From assembly GCA_035771165.1 (NCBI GenBank), contig JAWNZC010000102.1:609501-673500 (forward strand): DNA of 64,000 nt, read 5' to 3'. Source of the DNA: Paragorgia papillata. Its lineage: Eukaryota > Cnidaria > Anthozoa > Scleralcyonacea > Coralliidae. The position numbers and the translations under genes were made by a program. Numbering within the stretch: position 1 is the first letter of the stretch; each line of letters starts with the position of its first letter. Positions 1 through 9,920 of the stretch are shown here, piece by piece. A model generated the notes under the pieces. The model saw only the letters and a program-made list of their open reading frames with translations, had not been told where the DNA came from and did not search any database.

Positions 1-75
1 TGGAATGGATTAGAGTGGAGTGGCGAGGAGTGGAGTGAAGTAAAGTGGAGTAAAGTGAAGTGAAATGGAATGAGC
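1..75. repeat. Degenerate GGAGT/GAAGT pentanucleotide repeat
   Basis: Imperfect 5-bp repeats of the form TGGAG/TGAAG/TAAAG run from the window edge to about base 75. The tract probably continues upstream. It lies in the intron preceding the first visible exon of the RhoGEF gene. Confidence 0.7.
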
Positions 76-159
76 ACGAAGGACCTCACAGGCACAGTAT
101 AAAAGGCTGCTAACGTTACTGCAATTGGTGTTTTCTCATATCTAAGTATTTTTTAACAG

Positions 160-2787
160 ACGTGGACAGCCAGGTGCAATATCTAACAGTTGATAAGATT
201 AGTATTACTGCTCTGCTTGTCATTCCTGGTTTTCTCTGGATCGGTACCAGCCTTGGTCTCATTCTCCTCTATCCGTTACCCAAGTTACAAGGTGTCCCGC
301 GTGTCATTGGTCGCGCGTGTGTTGCGTTCCACGCGCATTCTGGTCCAGTTCGAAGTTTATTCGCCATTCCCGAAGGCGTGATCCCGGATGAAACAGCTGA
401 CGATGATTTCACGTCTGGTCTTGCAGGTATTTGCACGCTAGGCCCTGGAAACTACGCCCTTGTGTTTGTGTTTGTGTTTGTGTTTGTGTTTGTGTTTGTG
501 TTTGTGTTTGTGTTTGTGTTTGTGTTTGTGTTTGTGTTTGTGTTTGTGTTTGTGTTTGTGTTTGGGTTTGTGTTTGTGTTTGGGTTTGTGTTTGTGTTTG
601 TGTTTGTGTTTGTGTTTGTGTTTGTGTTTGTGTTTGTGTTTGTGTTTGTGTTTGTGTTTGTGTTTGTGTTTGTGTTTGTGTTTGTGTTTGTGTTTGTGTT
701 TGTGTTTGTGTTTGTGTTTGTGTTTGTGTTTGTGTTTGTGTTTGTGTTTGTGTTTGTGTTTGTGTTTGTGTTTGTGTTTGTGTTTGTGTTTGTGTTTGTG
801 TCTGTGTCTGTGTCTGTGTCTGTGTCTGTGTCTGTGTCTGTGTCTGTGTCTGTGTGTGTGTTTGTGTTTGTGTTTGTGTCTGTGTCTGTGTCTGTGTTTG
901 TGTTTGTGCGTGTGCGTGTGCGTGTGCGTGTGCGTGTGCGTGTTCGTGTTGGTGATCTTGTTCGAAAAATACAAATACAAGGATTGAAATTTTGTTATTT
1001 TTATTTCTTTTAGATGAAAATGCTAAAGAAATCGACAGGTTCGTAAATTGTGTTCTCAAAGTTTAAGTGTTGATGCTTTCTTTGTTAGTTGTTCTTTATC
1101 TTTGTGGTGTTACTAGCGTTTGTGTTTGTGTTTGTGTTTGTGTTTGTGTCTGTGTCTGTGTCTGTGTCTGTGTCTGTGTCTGTGTCTGTGTCTGTGATTG
1201 TGTTTGTGTTTGTGTTTGTGTTTGTGTTTGTGTTTGTGTTTGTGTTTGTGTTTGTGTTTGTGTTTGTGTTTGTGTTCCTGTTGGTGTTGGTGTTGGCGAT
1301 CGTGTTCATGTTGGCGTTCGTATCCGTATTCGTGTTATCGTTCATGTTTGCGGTAGCGTTCGTGTCCTCAATTATGGATGTATGCAATGTGTTTGTAATG
1401 AATTTCACTGCTAACGTAAGAAACATGTATTTTTCTTGACAACAGAAAACTCAGTTTGTTGGATGACAGCGAAGATTCCGTCGAATCAGACGAAGACTTC
1501 TTTTTTGTTGATGACGCAAAGAGTCCCTCGCCCAAGAAGAAAACCAGCTCTGTAAACGCGGGAAAATTTAAAGTGACTCTACAGAAACCGGGGGAAGAAA
1601 ACGAAAAGCCAGAAAGGGAGAGGTCTGGTGCGGCGCTTAACATTCCTGACAAGATAAAGGTAAATGATTTTGCTTTAATGATGGAAACATTTGACGGCTT
1701 TTCAAATCGTTTGACGCAAAGCGAAAAAAATGTCGACGGCGAAAAAAATGTCGAAGACGAAAAAAATGTCCAGAAGGATACGAAAGTTAAATCTTTTAAA
1801 AATCGTCTTTTTACCGCTGCTCATCCGGAAGATAGTCAGGAAGACGAGCCTGGCGGTGATTTTGGTGTGTCTTCTATGCCGGGTAATGATGATACCCCCT
1901 CCGATGGAAAACCTTCGGTTGAAGACATTGCCATCTCCGAAAACGGTAAACCGGAAGAAAATGCCGGTATAAATGAAACAGCCGAGGGGAACTTTATCCC
2001 AGCGGAGAATGTTGCTTTGGTGGATGATGATATTGTCCCTGGAACACAATATGCCGAAGAAGGTGATACTTTTGTATTGGGTAAAAAGGCCGATACCGGG
2101 AAAAAGACCTTGGTAGGCGACGAGGTCCTTTCACCGGGTAATGATGACGTGGAACCAATATATGTAAATATACCGCGTATCTTGGACAAAGTAGGAGATA
2201 TGACCTCGGAAAATGCTCCCCGGAAAAATGCTCCCCAGGAAAACGCTCCCACGGAAGATGCTTTCCGAGAAAACGTTCTCCGAGGAAATGTCCCCGGAGA
2301 AGATGCTACCAAGAAAGATGACCCTCGGCAAGATGTGACTGAGAAAACGAAGAGTGTTGACAATAATGGACCTCGATATGCCTCTCCGAAATCAATTGTG
2401 GAACCTTCGGAATTGCCCGTCGAATCTCCGGAGACACGTGAGACACCGAACGAGAGCGATATTGGAGACAAGGCTGGAGATACCAGTACCCCTTCGCCTT
2501 CGCTGGCTGAAAACCCCCAGGAACTTTACACCGCTGTTTTACCGAACGAGCAAGAATCGGAAGCCAACGGCGTTACCCCGAACGCCCCACCGGAGCCGTC
2601 CGAGACTGGACCGGAACTTTCGCTTGGCCAATCAGCGAGGTCCTCGTCGCCATGTTTGTCGTATTTGGTAGTTAGTGCAGGCGAAGGGCATGTTGATTTA
2701 CGAATGAAACGACCAAAGTTGAAAGTTGATGTTAAGAAAGATACGGAGAGCAGACTTTTAATTTGGCGAGTAAATAGTAAGACATGA
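160..2787 (+). CDS. ARHGEF10-family Rho guanine nucleotide exchange factor, last three exons (5' part outside the window)
   Basis: Three exons join in frame: 160-426, 1014-1038 and 1446-2787 (stop TGA). Boundaries are AACAG|AC, GCAG|GTATTT, TTTTAG|AT, GACAG|GTTCGT and CAACAG|AA, and the phases (1, then 2) match. The first exon encodes a segment with LWIGTSLGLILL, PLPKLQGVP and AFHAHSGPV, which I recognise as the C-terminal beta-propeller of ARHGEF10/ARHGEF10L (family knowledge). The last exon is a long acidic, low-complexity region rich in Glu, Pro, Ser and repeated ENAP/ENV units, ending in a conserved cap (YLVVSAGEGHVDLR ... RLLIWRV) that resembles the family C-terminus. The DH and PH domains must lie upstream of the window. 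Role in the family: GDP/GTP exchange on RhoA-type GTPases and actin control. The closely related ARHGEF17 cannot be excluded. The disordered insert is longer than I remember for vertebrate homologues. Confidence 0.85.
455..955 (+). repeat. TTTGTG hexanucleotide microsatellite in RhoGEF intron
   Basis: A tract of about 500 bp fills most of the intron between 426 and 1014. It is mainly TTTGTG with two TTTGGG variants. From about 800 it changes to TCTGTG blocks, and at about 905-940 to TGCGTG. The hexamer has no stop codon in several frames on either strand, so it produces long spurious open frames of dipeptide repeats, which are not genes. Confidence 0.95.
1119..1372 (+). repeat. Second TTTGTG/TCTGTG hexanucleotide tract in the next RhoGEF intron
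   Basis: The following intron (1039-1445) carries a tract of the same hexamers on the same strand: TTTGTG, then a TCTGTG block, then TTTGTG again. It decays into TTGGTG/GTTCGTGT-like variants toward 1372. Confidence 0.95.
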
Positions 2788-2882
2788 CTAGAAAATGTAT
2801 TTCGTCCCACTCATTATATAGCTGAACTTGTTTTCACGTCATCACGCCAAATGGCGCGCGTTGATTGGTTGCTGAGAGGTCA

Positions 2883-2888
2883 AATAAA
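2883..2888 (+). terminator. Candidate polyadenylation signal of the RhoGEF gene
   Basis: A canonical AATAAA lies about 95 bp after the stop codon at 2787. No other AATAAA is closer. Confidence 0.5.
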
Positions 2889-3247
2889 AACCGGTAATGC
2901 CCTCCCGGCCTTATTCTGTGTCCCGGCATTGTAGGAAGGCATTACGCCTTTTGAATGCCCTGCCAGTTTTGGCGGGAAGATTTCTGAGTTGATTTGAATG
3001 AAAGTAAAACGAGAGTTAGACATTTTCGTTGGAAATTTTTGAATAATAATACGTCTTGAAACATTAGTGTTTCTTTTTATAAAAATTAGTTATTTAAAAG
3101 CGCGAAAAATGAATGCTTAACTGGTGTAAACATGAAACGAAACGAACAAGCTCAAAAGTAAGGTAAACGGCGACAACTGAAGACGCGAATGATGAGTTAA
3201 AAACAAATAAGAAAACGAACCAAAAGCCATATAATAAATGGCTTATA
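2889..3247. other. Intergenic stretch with no recognised feature
   Basis: AT-rich sequence downstream of the RhoGEF gene. I see no exon, RNA gene or clear repeat structure before the fold-back element at 3248. Confidence 0.5.
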
Positions 3248-3381
3248 TTAACCTCGTTTGCTCGGTCTGTACTGGAAAGTATTTGCCTTCGGTTTTATCT
3301 CACAAACCTCGCTCATTCGTCGCTTGGTCTGTACGAAAACCTCAGGCGAATACTTTCCCGTACAGACCTCGTACTTGGTTA
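3248..3381. mobile_element. Small fold-back element, family F1, copy 1
   Basis: The ends are inverted: TTAACCTCG..TCGGTCTGTAC at the left and GTACAGACCTCG..GGTTA at the right, with inner arms built on GTATTTGCC and GAATACTTTC. Related copies occur at 27790-27923 and 56479-56862. There is no coding capacity, so it is MITE-like. Confidence 0.7.
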
Positions 3382-3545
3382 GGAAAATAAGGGTTAATCA
3401 ATGGTCACGAATGTGATAAAGAATGTGACAACCTCTGTGATAACGAACTCAGTATCTCAGTTTTTCTTAGGCAACCTCTGTGATCTTGAACTAAATATGT
3501 TAGTTACCTCAACCTCGGTAACTAACCTATAGTTATTTTATACTT
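3382..3545 (-). repeat. Dispersed repeat related to the sequence around 31134-31310
   Basis: GTGATAACGAACTCAGTATC, TTAGGCAACCTCTGTGAT and GGGTTAATCAATGGTCAC recur in reverse complement near 31170-31310, where a TTA-flanked MITE interrupts the family. Confidence 0.65.
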
Positions 3546-3649
3546 GCAAACATTCTGGAGACTTGCCTTTTGTAAATTAATTAAATTAATAGCTTATTAA
3601 CAACAATATACCCAACCATTTTAAGATATCGCAAATACGTATAGTTTTA

Positions 3650-3749
3650 TAATGCAAACAGTGAAATAGAAGTGGTGTGCTGCGTAGGCAGTGTTGAAAC
3701 ACAAATCGAAATATAGTAAGGTTGGATATGCTGCCGAAATATGGAACGT
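3650..3749 (+). repeat. Repeat fragment shared with 61689-61790, interrupted by two fold-back elements
   Basis: GTGCTGCGTAGGCAGTGT, ATCGAAATATA and ATACTGCCGAAA-like motifs recur at 61705-61780. The continuation (GATCTAACGTTTCGAGCG-like, then a CTCTCTGATGAAG-like end) appears in decayed form at 4065-4106 and 4484-4497. This suggests the elements at 3750-4480 inserted into a decayed copy. The intact relative at 61.7 kb carries hammerhead-like motifs. Confidence 0.5.
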
Positions 3750-4064
3750 AAAGCCACGCACAGACTACCAAGTTTTCCTTGACACGTTTTTCCTTGACAA
3801 ATTTTATTTGTTCGTGTGCACGACACAAATTGACAAGTTTTTCCTTGACAAGGAGCCTTGTTCAAAAGCTGGTCATGCCAGGTTTTGAACAAGGAAATTT
3901 GTTCGTGTGTATAGTCGTCAAGAAAAACTTGACAAGATCATCTTTTAAGCTTATTACGCGATCATTACCGTCAAGGAAAACTTGTCCAACCGCACACACG
4001 AGCAAGGAAAGTTACCAAGGAACTTGTCAAGGAAAACTTGGTCGTCTGCATGTGTGGGGCTTAA
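3750..4064. mobile_element. Fold-back element, left member of an inverted pair
   Basis: It begins AAAGCCACGCACAGAC followed by CCAAGTTTTCCTTGAC and ends with the reverse complement (GTCAAGGAAAACTTGG, TGTGGGGCTT). Internal copies of TTTTCCTTGACAAG occur in both orientations. No meaningful coding frame. TA/TAAAGC at the outer edge could be the target duplication. Confidence 0.75.
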
Positions 4065-4106
4065 GTCTAACGTTCCGAACGAACGCCCTTAGAAGGCCCT
4101 TTGACG

Positions 4107-4480
4107 TTTAAAAGCCCCCACACAGACGACCAAGTTTTCCTTGACAAGTTCCTTGGTAGCTTTCCTTGCTCGTGTGTACGATGAACAAGTTTTTCCCCAA
4201 CAATTTTCCTTGACAAGTTATAATTGCTCGTGTGTACGGTTGGACAAGTTTTCCTAGACGGCAATGATCGCGTAATAAGCTTAGGAGATGATCTTGTCAA
4301 GTTTTCCTTGACGACTATACACACGAACAATTTTCCTTGTTCAAAAGCTGGCATGACCAGCTTTTGAACAAGGCTCCTTGTCAAGGAAAAACTTGTCAAT
4401 TTGTGTCGTGCACACGAACAAATAAAATTTGTCAAGGAAAAACCTGTCAAGGAAAACTTGGTCGTCTGTGTGGCGCTTTA
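4107..4480. mobile_element. Fold-back element, right member of an inverted pair
   Basis: Near-identical to 3750-4064 in opposite orientation: it begins AAAGCCCCCACACAGACGAC and ends GTCGTCTGTGTGGCGCTTTA. Only about 40 bp separates the two members, so the whole region can fold into one very long hairpin. Confidence 0.75.
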
Positions 4481-4497
4481 ATTTCTCTCTGATGAAG

Positions 4498-5253
4498 TTT
4501 TATAATGTTGCCATGGCATCATGACGACAGTTTCTAGTATTGTTACAACACACTCCAAGTATCGCCAACACCCCAAATCGATTTTCAGTACATCAAATTT
4601 ACGCTATATTTATAAATTTTTTAGTGCAGATTAAAAATAATTTCACACAAAGTTTTCGATTTTGGTCATTTTGAGTTTTGTGATGCGAAGACTAATATGA
4701 GAGCACTTAAATCTAACCATGACCTTCGGGTCAAAAACATGCCCTAAAATACGTCACCTAGGCAGGGGTTATAAATTAAAAGTAACTCTTCCAGAAGTGT
4801 TACCTTGTGCTGTTAAACCTTCGAGAAAAACTTTAATCACAATATTGTGAGTCTATCAATACATCATAACCACGTTGTTGCTATATTGGTCAGCTGTCGA
4901 ATGTTGTAACATCCTGTATGCCATGCATAGACCTTCACCGATCTTCTAGCACGCTTGAAACACACTTGACATGTATCACACTTGTCCAGCCACTATCTAA
5001 CGCAGGAAATTGATGTGTGGAAGTGGGCGGAGTGTGAGAGCGAGAAATATAATCATGCTAGAAGGCTATATATATATTTATACAATACCCTAGTTGCTAT
5101 GCGTGTTTTCATTGGTTGTTGGCCATGATCTATTAGAGGACAGACACATGGATCACGTCAGATCACGTCAGCTGACTCGTTTTTTTCTTTCTTCATGCCC
5201 CAAAACACGACAGGGTTTTTATAAAAACCTTTTACGTTTTTGTATTGTATAAA
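4498..5253. other. Intergenic stretch, nothing recognised
   Basis: AT-rich sequence with a short TATATATATTTATA run near 5070-5085 and a local duplication ATCACGTCAG at about 5154-5171. No exon or RNA gene could be supported. Confidence 0.4.
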
Positions 5254-5434
5254 ACAAATAGATTCCATTTTTTTGTTGTCTGTTCAGTTATAGATGCACA
5301 GAAGACGTCACAACGTGGTAAGAACATCAGTGACTCGACTGCGTCTCGTGGGCCACTTTTTTGTTCTTACCACGTTGTGACGTCATCTGTGAATCTATAA
5401 CTGAACAGACAACGGCAAAATGGAATCTATTTGT
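5254..5434. mobile_element. MITE with ~70-bp inverted arms
   Basis: The left arm 5254-5326 (ACAAATAGATTCCATTTT ... CGTGGTAAGAACA) pairs with the right arm 5361-5434 (TGTTCTTACCACG ... AATCTATTTGTT). The loop is about 35 bp. No coding potential. Confidence 0.85.
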
Positions 5435-5456
5435 TAAATATACATATATGTAGATT

Positions 5457-6000
5457 TTCTCTCTCCCTCCTTCCCTCTTTCTTCCTCTTTTCTTCCCTCC
5501 TTCCCTCTCCCTTCATCTCTTTCTCTCTTCCCCTCCCTTCCTATCTCTCTCCTCCCTCTCTTCTTTCCCTTCCTCCCACCTCCCCTCTTCCCTCCCTCCC
5601 TCCTTCCTTCCTTCCTTCCTTCCTTCCTTCCTTCCTTCCTTCCTTCCTTCCTTCCTTCCTTCCTTCCTTCCTTCCTTCCTTCCTTCCTTCCTTCCTTCCT
5701 TCCTTCCTTCCTTCCTTCCTTCCTTCCTTCCTTCCTTCCTTCCCTTCCTTCCTTCCCTTCCTTCCCTCCCTCCCTCCTTCCTTCCTTCCTTCCTTCCTTC
5801 CTTCCTTCCTTCCTTCCTTCTTTCCTTCTTTCCTTCCTTCCTTCCTTCCTTCCTTCCTTCCTTCCTTCCTTCCTTCCTTCCTTCCTTCCTTCCTTCCTTC
5901 CTTCCTTCCTTCCTTCCTTCCTTCCTTCCTTCCTTCCTTCCTTCCTTCCTTCCTTACTTCCTCCCTCTCTCTCTCCCTTATTCTTTCCCGCCCTCCTTCC
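5457..6000 (+). repeat. Polypyrimidine tract with (CCTT)n core
   Basis: Pyrimidine-only sequence of about 540 bp. The core at 5592-5955 is almost pure CTTC/CCTT tetranucleotide, with irregular CT-rich flanks. All long open frames here are repeat artefacts. Confidence 0.95.
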
Positions 6001-6640
6001 ATTCCTCTTTCCTCCATTCCTCTTTCTTCCCACCCTTCCTCTCTCCCGCCGTCTTTCAACTCTCTCTCTTATATTATAGTAAAAGTTCGAGTGCCCAAAT
6101 TTCCGCCCAGACATGTGCTCCATCGCCCCTCCCTCGTTACACCATTGAACACGTGTCATCTCGGCTTGACTCCGCGCTGATCAACCTCGTGTATTTTACG
6201 CGTCTCTTTGTTCTTTGAACTTCCCGGTACTTGATCGGCATGACACATGTTTCGGCTTTACTTCAAATGACCTTTTTAGATTCCCGAAGCAGTTTACTTA
6301 GTTAGATATTTACCAAGATTATTCTCTTTGTTTTGTGGCGCCAAACGACTAAAACTAACACCCATACTAACAGCGTTGGGGCCTGCTAAAGCTGAGACCG
6401 ACCCATGTGGCTCTCTGTGTGTGCCATTTGTGTCCGTTTTACACTTTGATTGGCAGCCTATGCAGCTTTCCAGTGTTCTAGCATACATACTATACACCAA
6501 ACCAGCACGTGTACCCCAAGATATTGTTTTCGTGACTCAAAATAACTAAATTACAATGGTCGGTGACCTTATAGTATCGTGTATAATGCCATTGTATTCA
6601 TGTGATGTGCTGTGTACACGAAGTAAACGGCTTACAAAAT
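6001..6640. other. Unassigned intergenic sequence
   Basis: Short overlapping open frames on both strands (about 6294-6549) show no recognised domain and no splice-site support. Nothing further could be identified. Confidence 0.4.
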
Positions 6641-7180
6641 TAATTAGAGGGGCTGTTTATACCAAATACGGCCAACCCTCTTAAACTGGGGGGGTAGCTC
6701 TCTTTGTTAGCCAAGATCCCGTCGGTCAAATCCGTTGTAAAAATTGTTTAGGTTTATACCAGAGGATTGACTAGCCGAAATCTCGCATAGGAGAGCTGGA
6801 AATTTTCCATGTAAGCTACGCTCAAAAGGGCTGGCTCTTCTAAGAGGGCTGGAAGTTTTCTATATAAACGACGCTCAAATTTAAAGGGCTGGCATTCCTA
6901 TTAAGGCTGGAAATTTTCTATGTAAACGACGCTTAAGAGGGCTGGCATTCCTAGGCCTAGGAGAGCTGGATGGAAGTTTTCTATATAAACGACGCTCAAG
7001 AGAGCTAGTTGTCTCTCCCAGGAAGTTTTCCATATAACGCGGACTCTCAAGAGGGTTGGTCCTTGTAGAAGTTCAAGGCCCTATAGAGATCAGTGGCTAA
7101 AAAGGGTTTATATATTGTACGTGTGAACATGAAAGGTCAACTCTTCTCGAAGGGCTAGAAAATTTCCATGTAAATGCGAG
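6641..7180 (+). repeat. Degenerate tandem repeat, about 60-70 bp units
   Basis: Repeated phrases GGAAATTTTCTATGTAAACG, ACGCTCAAGAGGGCTGG and CATTCCTAGG recur about every 60-75 bp between 6780 and 7050. Inverted versions (GAGCGTCGTTTACATAGAAA) occur at 63110-63175 in the last RTK intron, so the family is dispersed. Confidence 0.65.
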
Positions 7181-7184
7181 GTGA

Positions 7185-7920
7185 AATGAATGAATTTATT
7201 TATTTAATGAGGAAGCTTCATCACCCTAGAGTGCTTTTCACGAAGGACCCCCAAATAATCATTACAATAAAATACTTATAAACTAATTTATAAACATCTA
7301 AAACCCTATAAGTATACATATTTGGAATGTATATACAGGTATTGATATCCTAAAACTAATTGTTCAATGATTTCCAATAATTAATCTTAAAAGCATTAAA
7401 TGATTCCATTCCTTTATAAATTCAGCCTTACTATAGCTAAGCAGCCTTTACGATGAATGACAGGTTCGTTCGCTGCCGTCTGGAGCTCCGAAAAATTTTC
7501 TGAGCATTTGACTTTGACGAACGCAAATCTACATGTAACATCCCTCTTAACGTAGAGCTGGGAAGCTAGCCTATTCCAAAACTGCATAGTATATATAGCT
7601 TGTGCAATTCGAATAATATAAAGTACATCGCAGAATGCGTTAGGGGTTATTTTAAACCGGCGCTTTAACAGAAATGCGAAGTATTCTATAATTAAGATGG
7701 TCTTTCAAGCAGCACTTCACAGCTTGCTATAGTAAATAATAATTAATTCTGACGAGTCCGCCTACAGCAAAACACCGGTTTTGAAGAGAGGCGTGGATTT
7801 GTAATCCCGTATTTCCTCCAATAAACGCTTACACTCTAATTAACGCTTTCCGCAAATAAGCGCCCCCTCTAGCCTCTTCTCTCTCGTTTTTCCAAAGTAA
7901 GACAATAAAAGCGACTTTAT
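7185..7920. other. AT-rich intergenic sequence, no gene seen
   Basis: A small TTTATTTATTTAA run starts the segment. The rest has no convincing open frame or motif. A decayed retroelement end is possible but not supported. Confidence 0.35.
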
Positions 7921-8362
7921 TTAACTTAAAATGATTAGAGTAACATATTTTGTAGTTTTTCGTTTCCTTGCTTCGTTCTTGAGATATTTCAGTTTGTTTG
8001 ATGTAAATGTCGCATGTTGCGACGTCACACGTGCATAATGAGTTATCGAAAAACGTTTATTTGTACTGTATCTTTGCTATTGTCAAATATAACCGCTTGA
8101 AAATCTACATGTTTAGTGTTCTGGACGAAACACACGCACATGCTTCCCTCGAATTAATATTTCGGTTTGATAATAGCAAAGATATATAACTTTTTTCAAT
8201 AATTCATTACGCACATGTGACGTTAACATGTTTAATTTGCATATCAAACAAACTGAAATATCTCAAGAACGAAGCAAGGAAATGAAAAACTTCAAAAGAT
8301 GTTACTTAGTCTATCATTTTAAGTTTTCTTTCAAATAAGACAAACTTAATTTTCGTTTCAAA
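7921..8362. mobile_element. MITE family A, copy 1 (~440 bp fold-back)
   Basis: Left arm motifs TAGTTTTTCGTTTCCTTGC, GAGATATTTCAGTTTGTTTG, CACGTGCATAATGAGTTATC and ATCTTTGCTATT are mirrored in the right arm (GATAATAGCAAAGATATATA, CAAACAAACTGAAATATCTC, GAAGCAAGGAAATGAAAAAC). Related copies lie at 20878-21350, 29905-30350, 37418-37779 and 49311-49615. Confidence 0.85.
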
Positions 8363-8444
8363 GTAAAGTAAAGTAAAGCGAGTTTATTTATTGGCGGTCA
8401 TATTGACAGTATTTAGACTAGAATTATAACTGGGAGAAACTATA

Positions 8445-8600
8445 TGGTGTTGATTTTGTCGAGGGAGGAAAACTGGAGGACTCGGTGAAACACTCTCGAA
8501 GCACAGGAGAGAACCAGACTAACCCCATCCGACCAGTTTTAACTTCAGCAACGAGAGGCAGTGCGCTAATAGCTCATGCCTTCCCAATAGCGAAGTATAG
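8445..8600 (-). mobile_element. 5S-rRNA-derived SINE-like repeat, copy 1 (fragment)
   Basis: It carries the body motif GAGGGAGGAAAACTGG ... CTCGAAGCACAGGAGAGA, followed by a degenerate 5S-like head region (AACGAGAGGCAGTGCGCTAA). It reads on the minus strand. The head is more eroded than in the copies at 22.6, 24.3 and 43.1 kb. Confidence 0.65.
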
Positions 8601-8709
8601 TGAACTCAAAATTAATCGTGTTTGCCTTAGAGAACGTATTAACGCATGTCAAACACGATGTAAGCACAATAGCTCTGATTAAGGCCTGAGTCAACAGATC
8701 GAAAACCTC

Positions 8710-8772
8710 GACAAATATATATATATGTATATATATATATATAGATATATATATATATATTAATATATAAAT
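8710..8772. repeat. TA dinucleotide repeat
   Basis: An interrupted TATATA run. Confidence 0.9.
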
Positions 8773-9279
8773 GTGGCGATATCAACTTTCACCACGCAAT
8801 CACGCAAAGAATTTGACATATTTTAATTCGCTTAATCTTGCCATGGCAACGTGACGTACATCAGAAATTTACAAAAATTTCCGGTTAGGTTTTCAACGGC
8901 TTTGGTTCAGTCTGAGAAAAACTCGTGCATTTTTTTTTACACTCCATCATGTCACGAAAACTCGTGCATTTTTGTTTACACTCCACATGTCACGCTATTT
9001 TTCAGCAATTCTCATTCATTCAACCAAAATTGTCCTTAAATCCTACAAAACCTTTATACAATAATGGTTTTAATTATATTATATAAAAACATAAAAGAGA
9101 TACTAGAAATCTGCACAAATGAAAGCGAGATTGATAGAGTTTTACGGGTCAATTTGCGAGCTGCCGAAATCTGGCCTGCGTTCAGGCTCTCCTGTGAAGT
9201 GACCGCAGGGGATGTGACGAAAACTTGGCGTTTAGAAATCCTTCAGATATTCAGAGCTGAGGAAATCCTCCATAGTTGT
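8773..9279. other. Unassigned sequence with a short duplication
   Basis: GAAAACTCGTGCATTTTT followed by TTTACACTCCA occurs twice in tandem at about 8917-8988. Small open frames at 8851-9039 and 9064-9282 have no recognised domain and are probably not genes. Confidence 0.4.
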
Positions 9280-9287
9280 TAGGTGAC

Positions 9288-9912
9288 CAAGGGTGGGTTG
9301 ACTACAAATTTCTTGTAGTTGCTACAACTACAGCTACTTTTAAAACAAAATGTAGTCAGCTACAACTACTGCTAATTGTCAACAAATGTATAGTTCGCTA
9401 CTGACTTCAGCTGCTGTTTCGAAAATGTAGCGAACTATTTCGCTACTTCGCTACTGTAAATTGAAGTATCCTACTATCCCAGTTCGTAACTTACATTTAT
9501 TTAATATTTAATATATTAATTAATAAATAATCCCGATGGATGGGATGGGCAAGGGGGTGTCACATTGGCCACAGACTACATAGAGTTGTCTGTGGAGTAG
9601 GCTAAAGGTTTTTGTCCCATTTGAGGCAGCACTTTACTTGCGATAGTAATTTCTAGTTAATAAATAATCCCGACAGGGGAAGAGTCCCGAATTTAATTGA
9701 GGGACTGGGCACAGTCTAGAATTTAATTTGATGTCATATTTTGTTCAGGCGTCCACTCGGCGCACTCGCCGACTCTGTTCAGTGTGCTTTGACTGATGAC
9801 AAATTCCAAAAGTAGCGAAAAGCGATTGTTGTAAAAAAAGTAATCAACTACTTTACTACTGAAAAAATGTAGTTGGCTACAGCGCTCCGTGAAAATTGTA
9901 GTTCCACCCTTG
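9288..9912. mobile_element. Non-autonomous hAT-type transposon with perfect 8-bp target duplication
   Basis: The element starts CAAGGGTGG and ends CCACCCTTG. It is flanked by the identical octamer TAGGTGAC at 9280-9287 and 9913-9920. Subterminal regions are full of repeated GTAGC/GCTACAACTAC motifs in both orientations, as expected for hAT transposase-binding repeats (family knowledge). At about 625 bp with no long open frame it is non-autonomous. Confidence 0.85.
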
Positions 9913-9920
9913 TAGGTGAC

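Noticed and set aside
409..1059. Long open frames of FV, QT, HK, CV and LC dipeptides over 160-1060
   Set aside because: Pure consequences of the TTTGTG hexamer; only the first ~88 codons of the 162 frame belong to a real exon.
5431..6180. 249- and 241-codon frames of LPSF/KEGR repeats
   Set aside because: CCTT microsatellite without stops in several frames.
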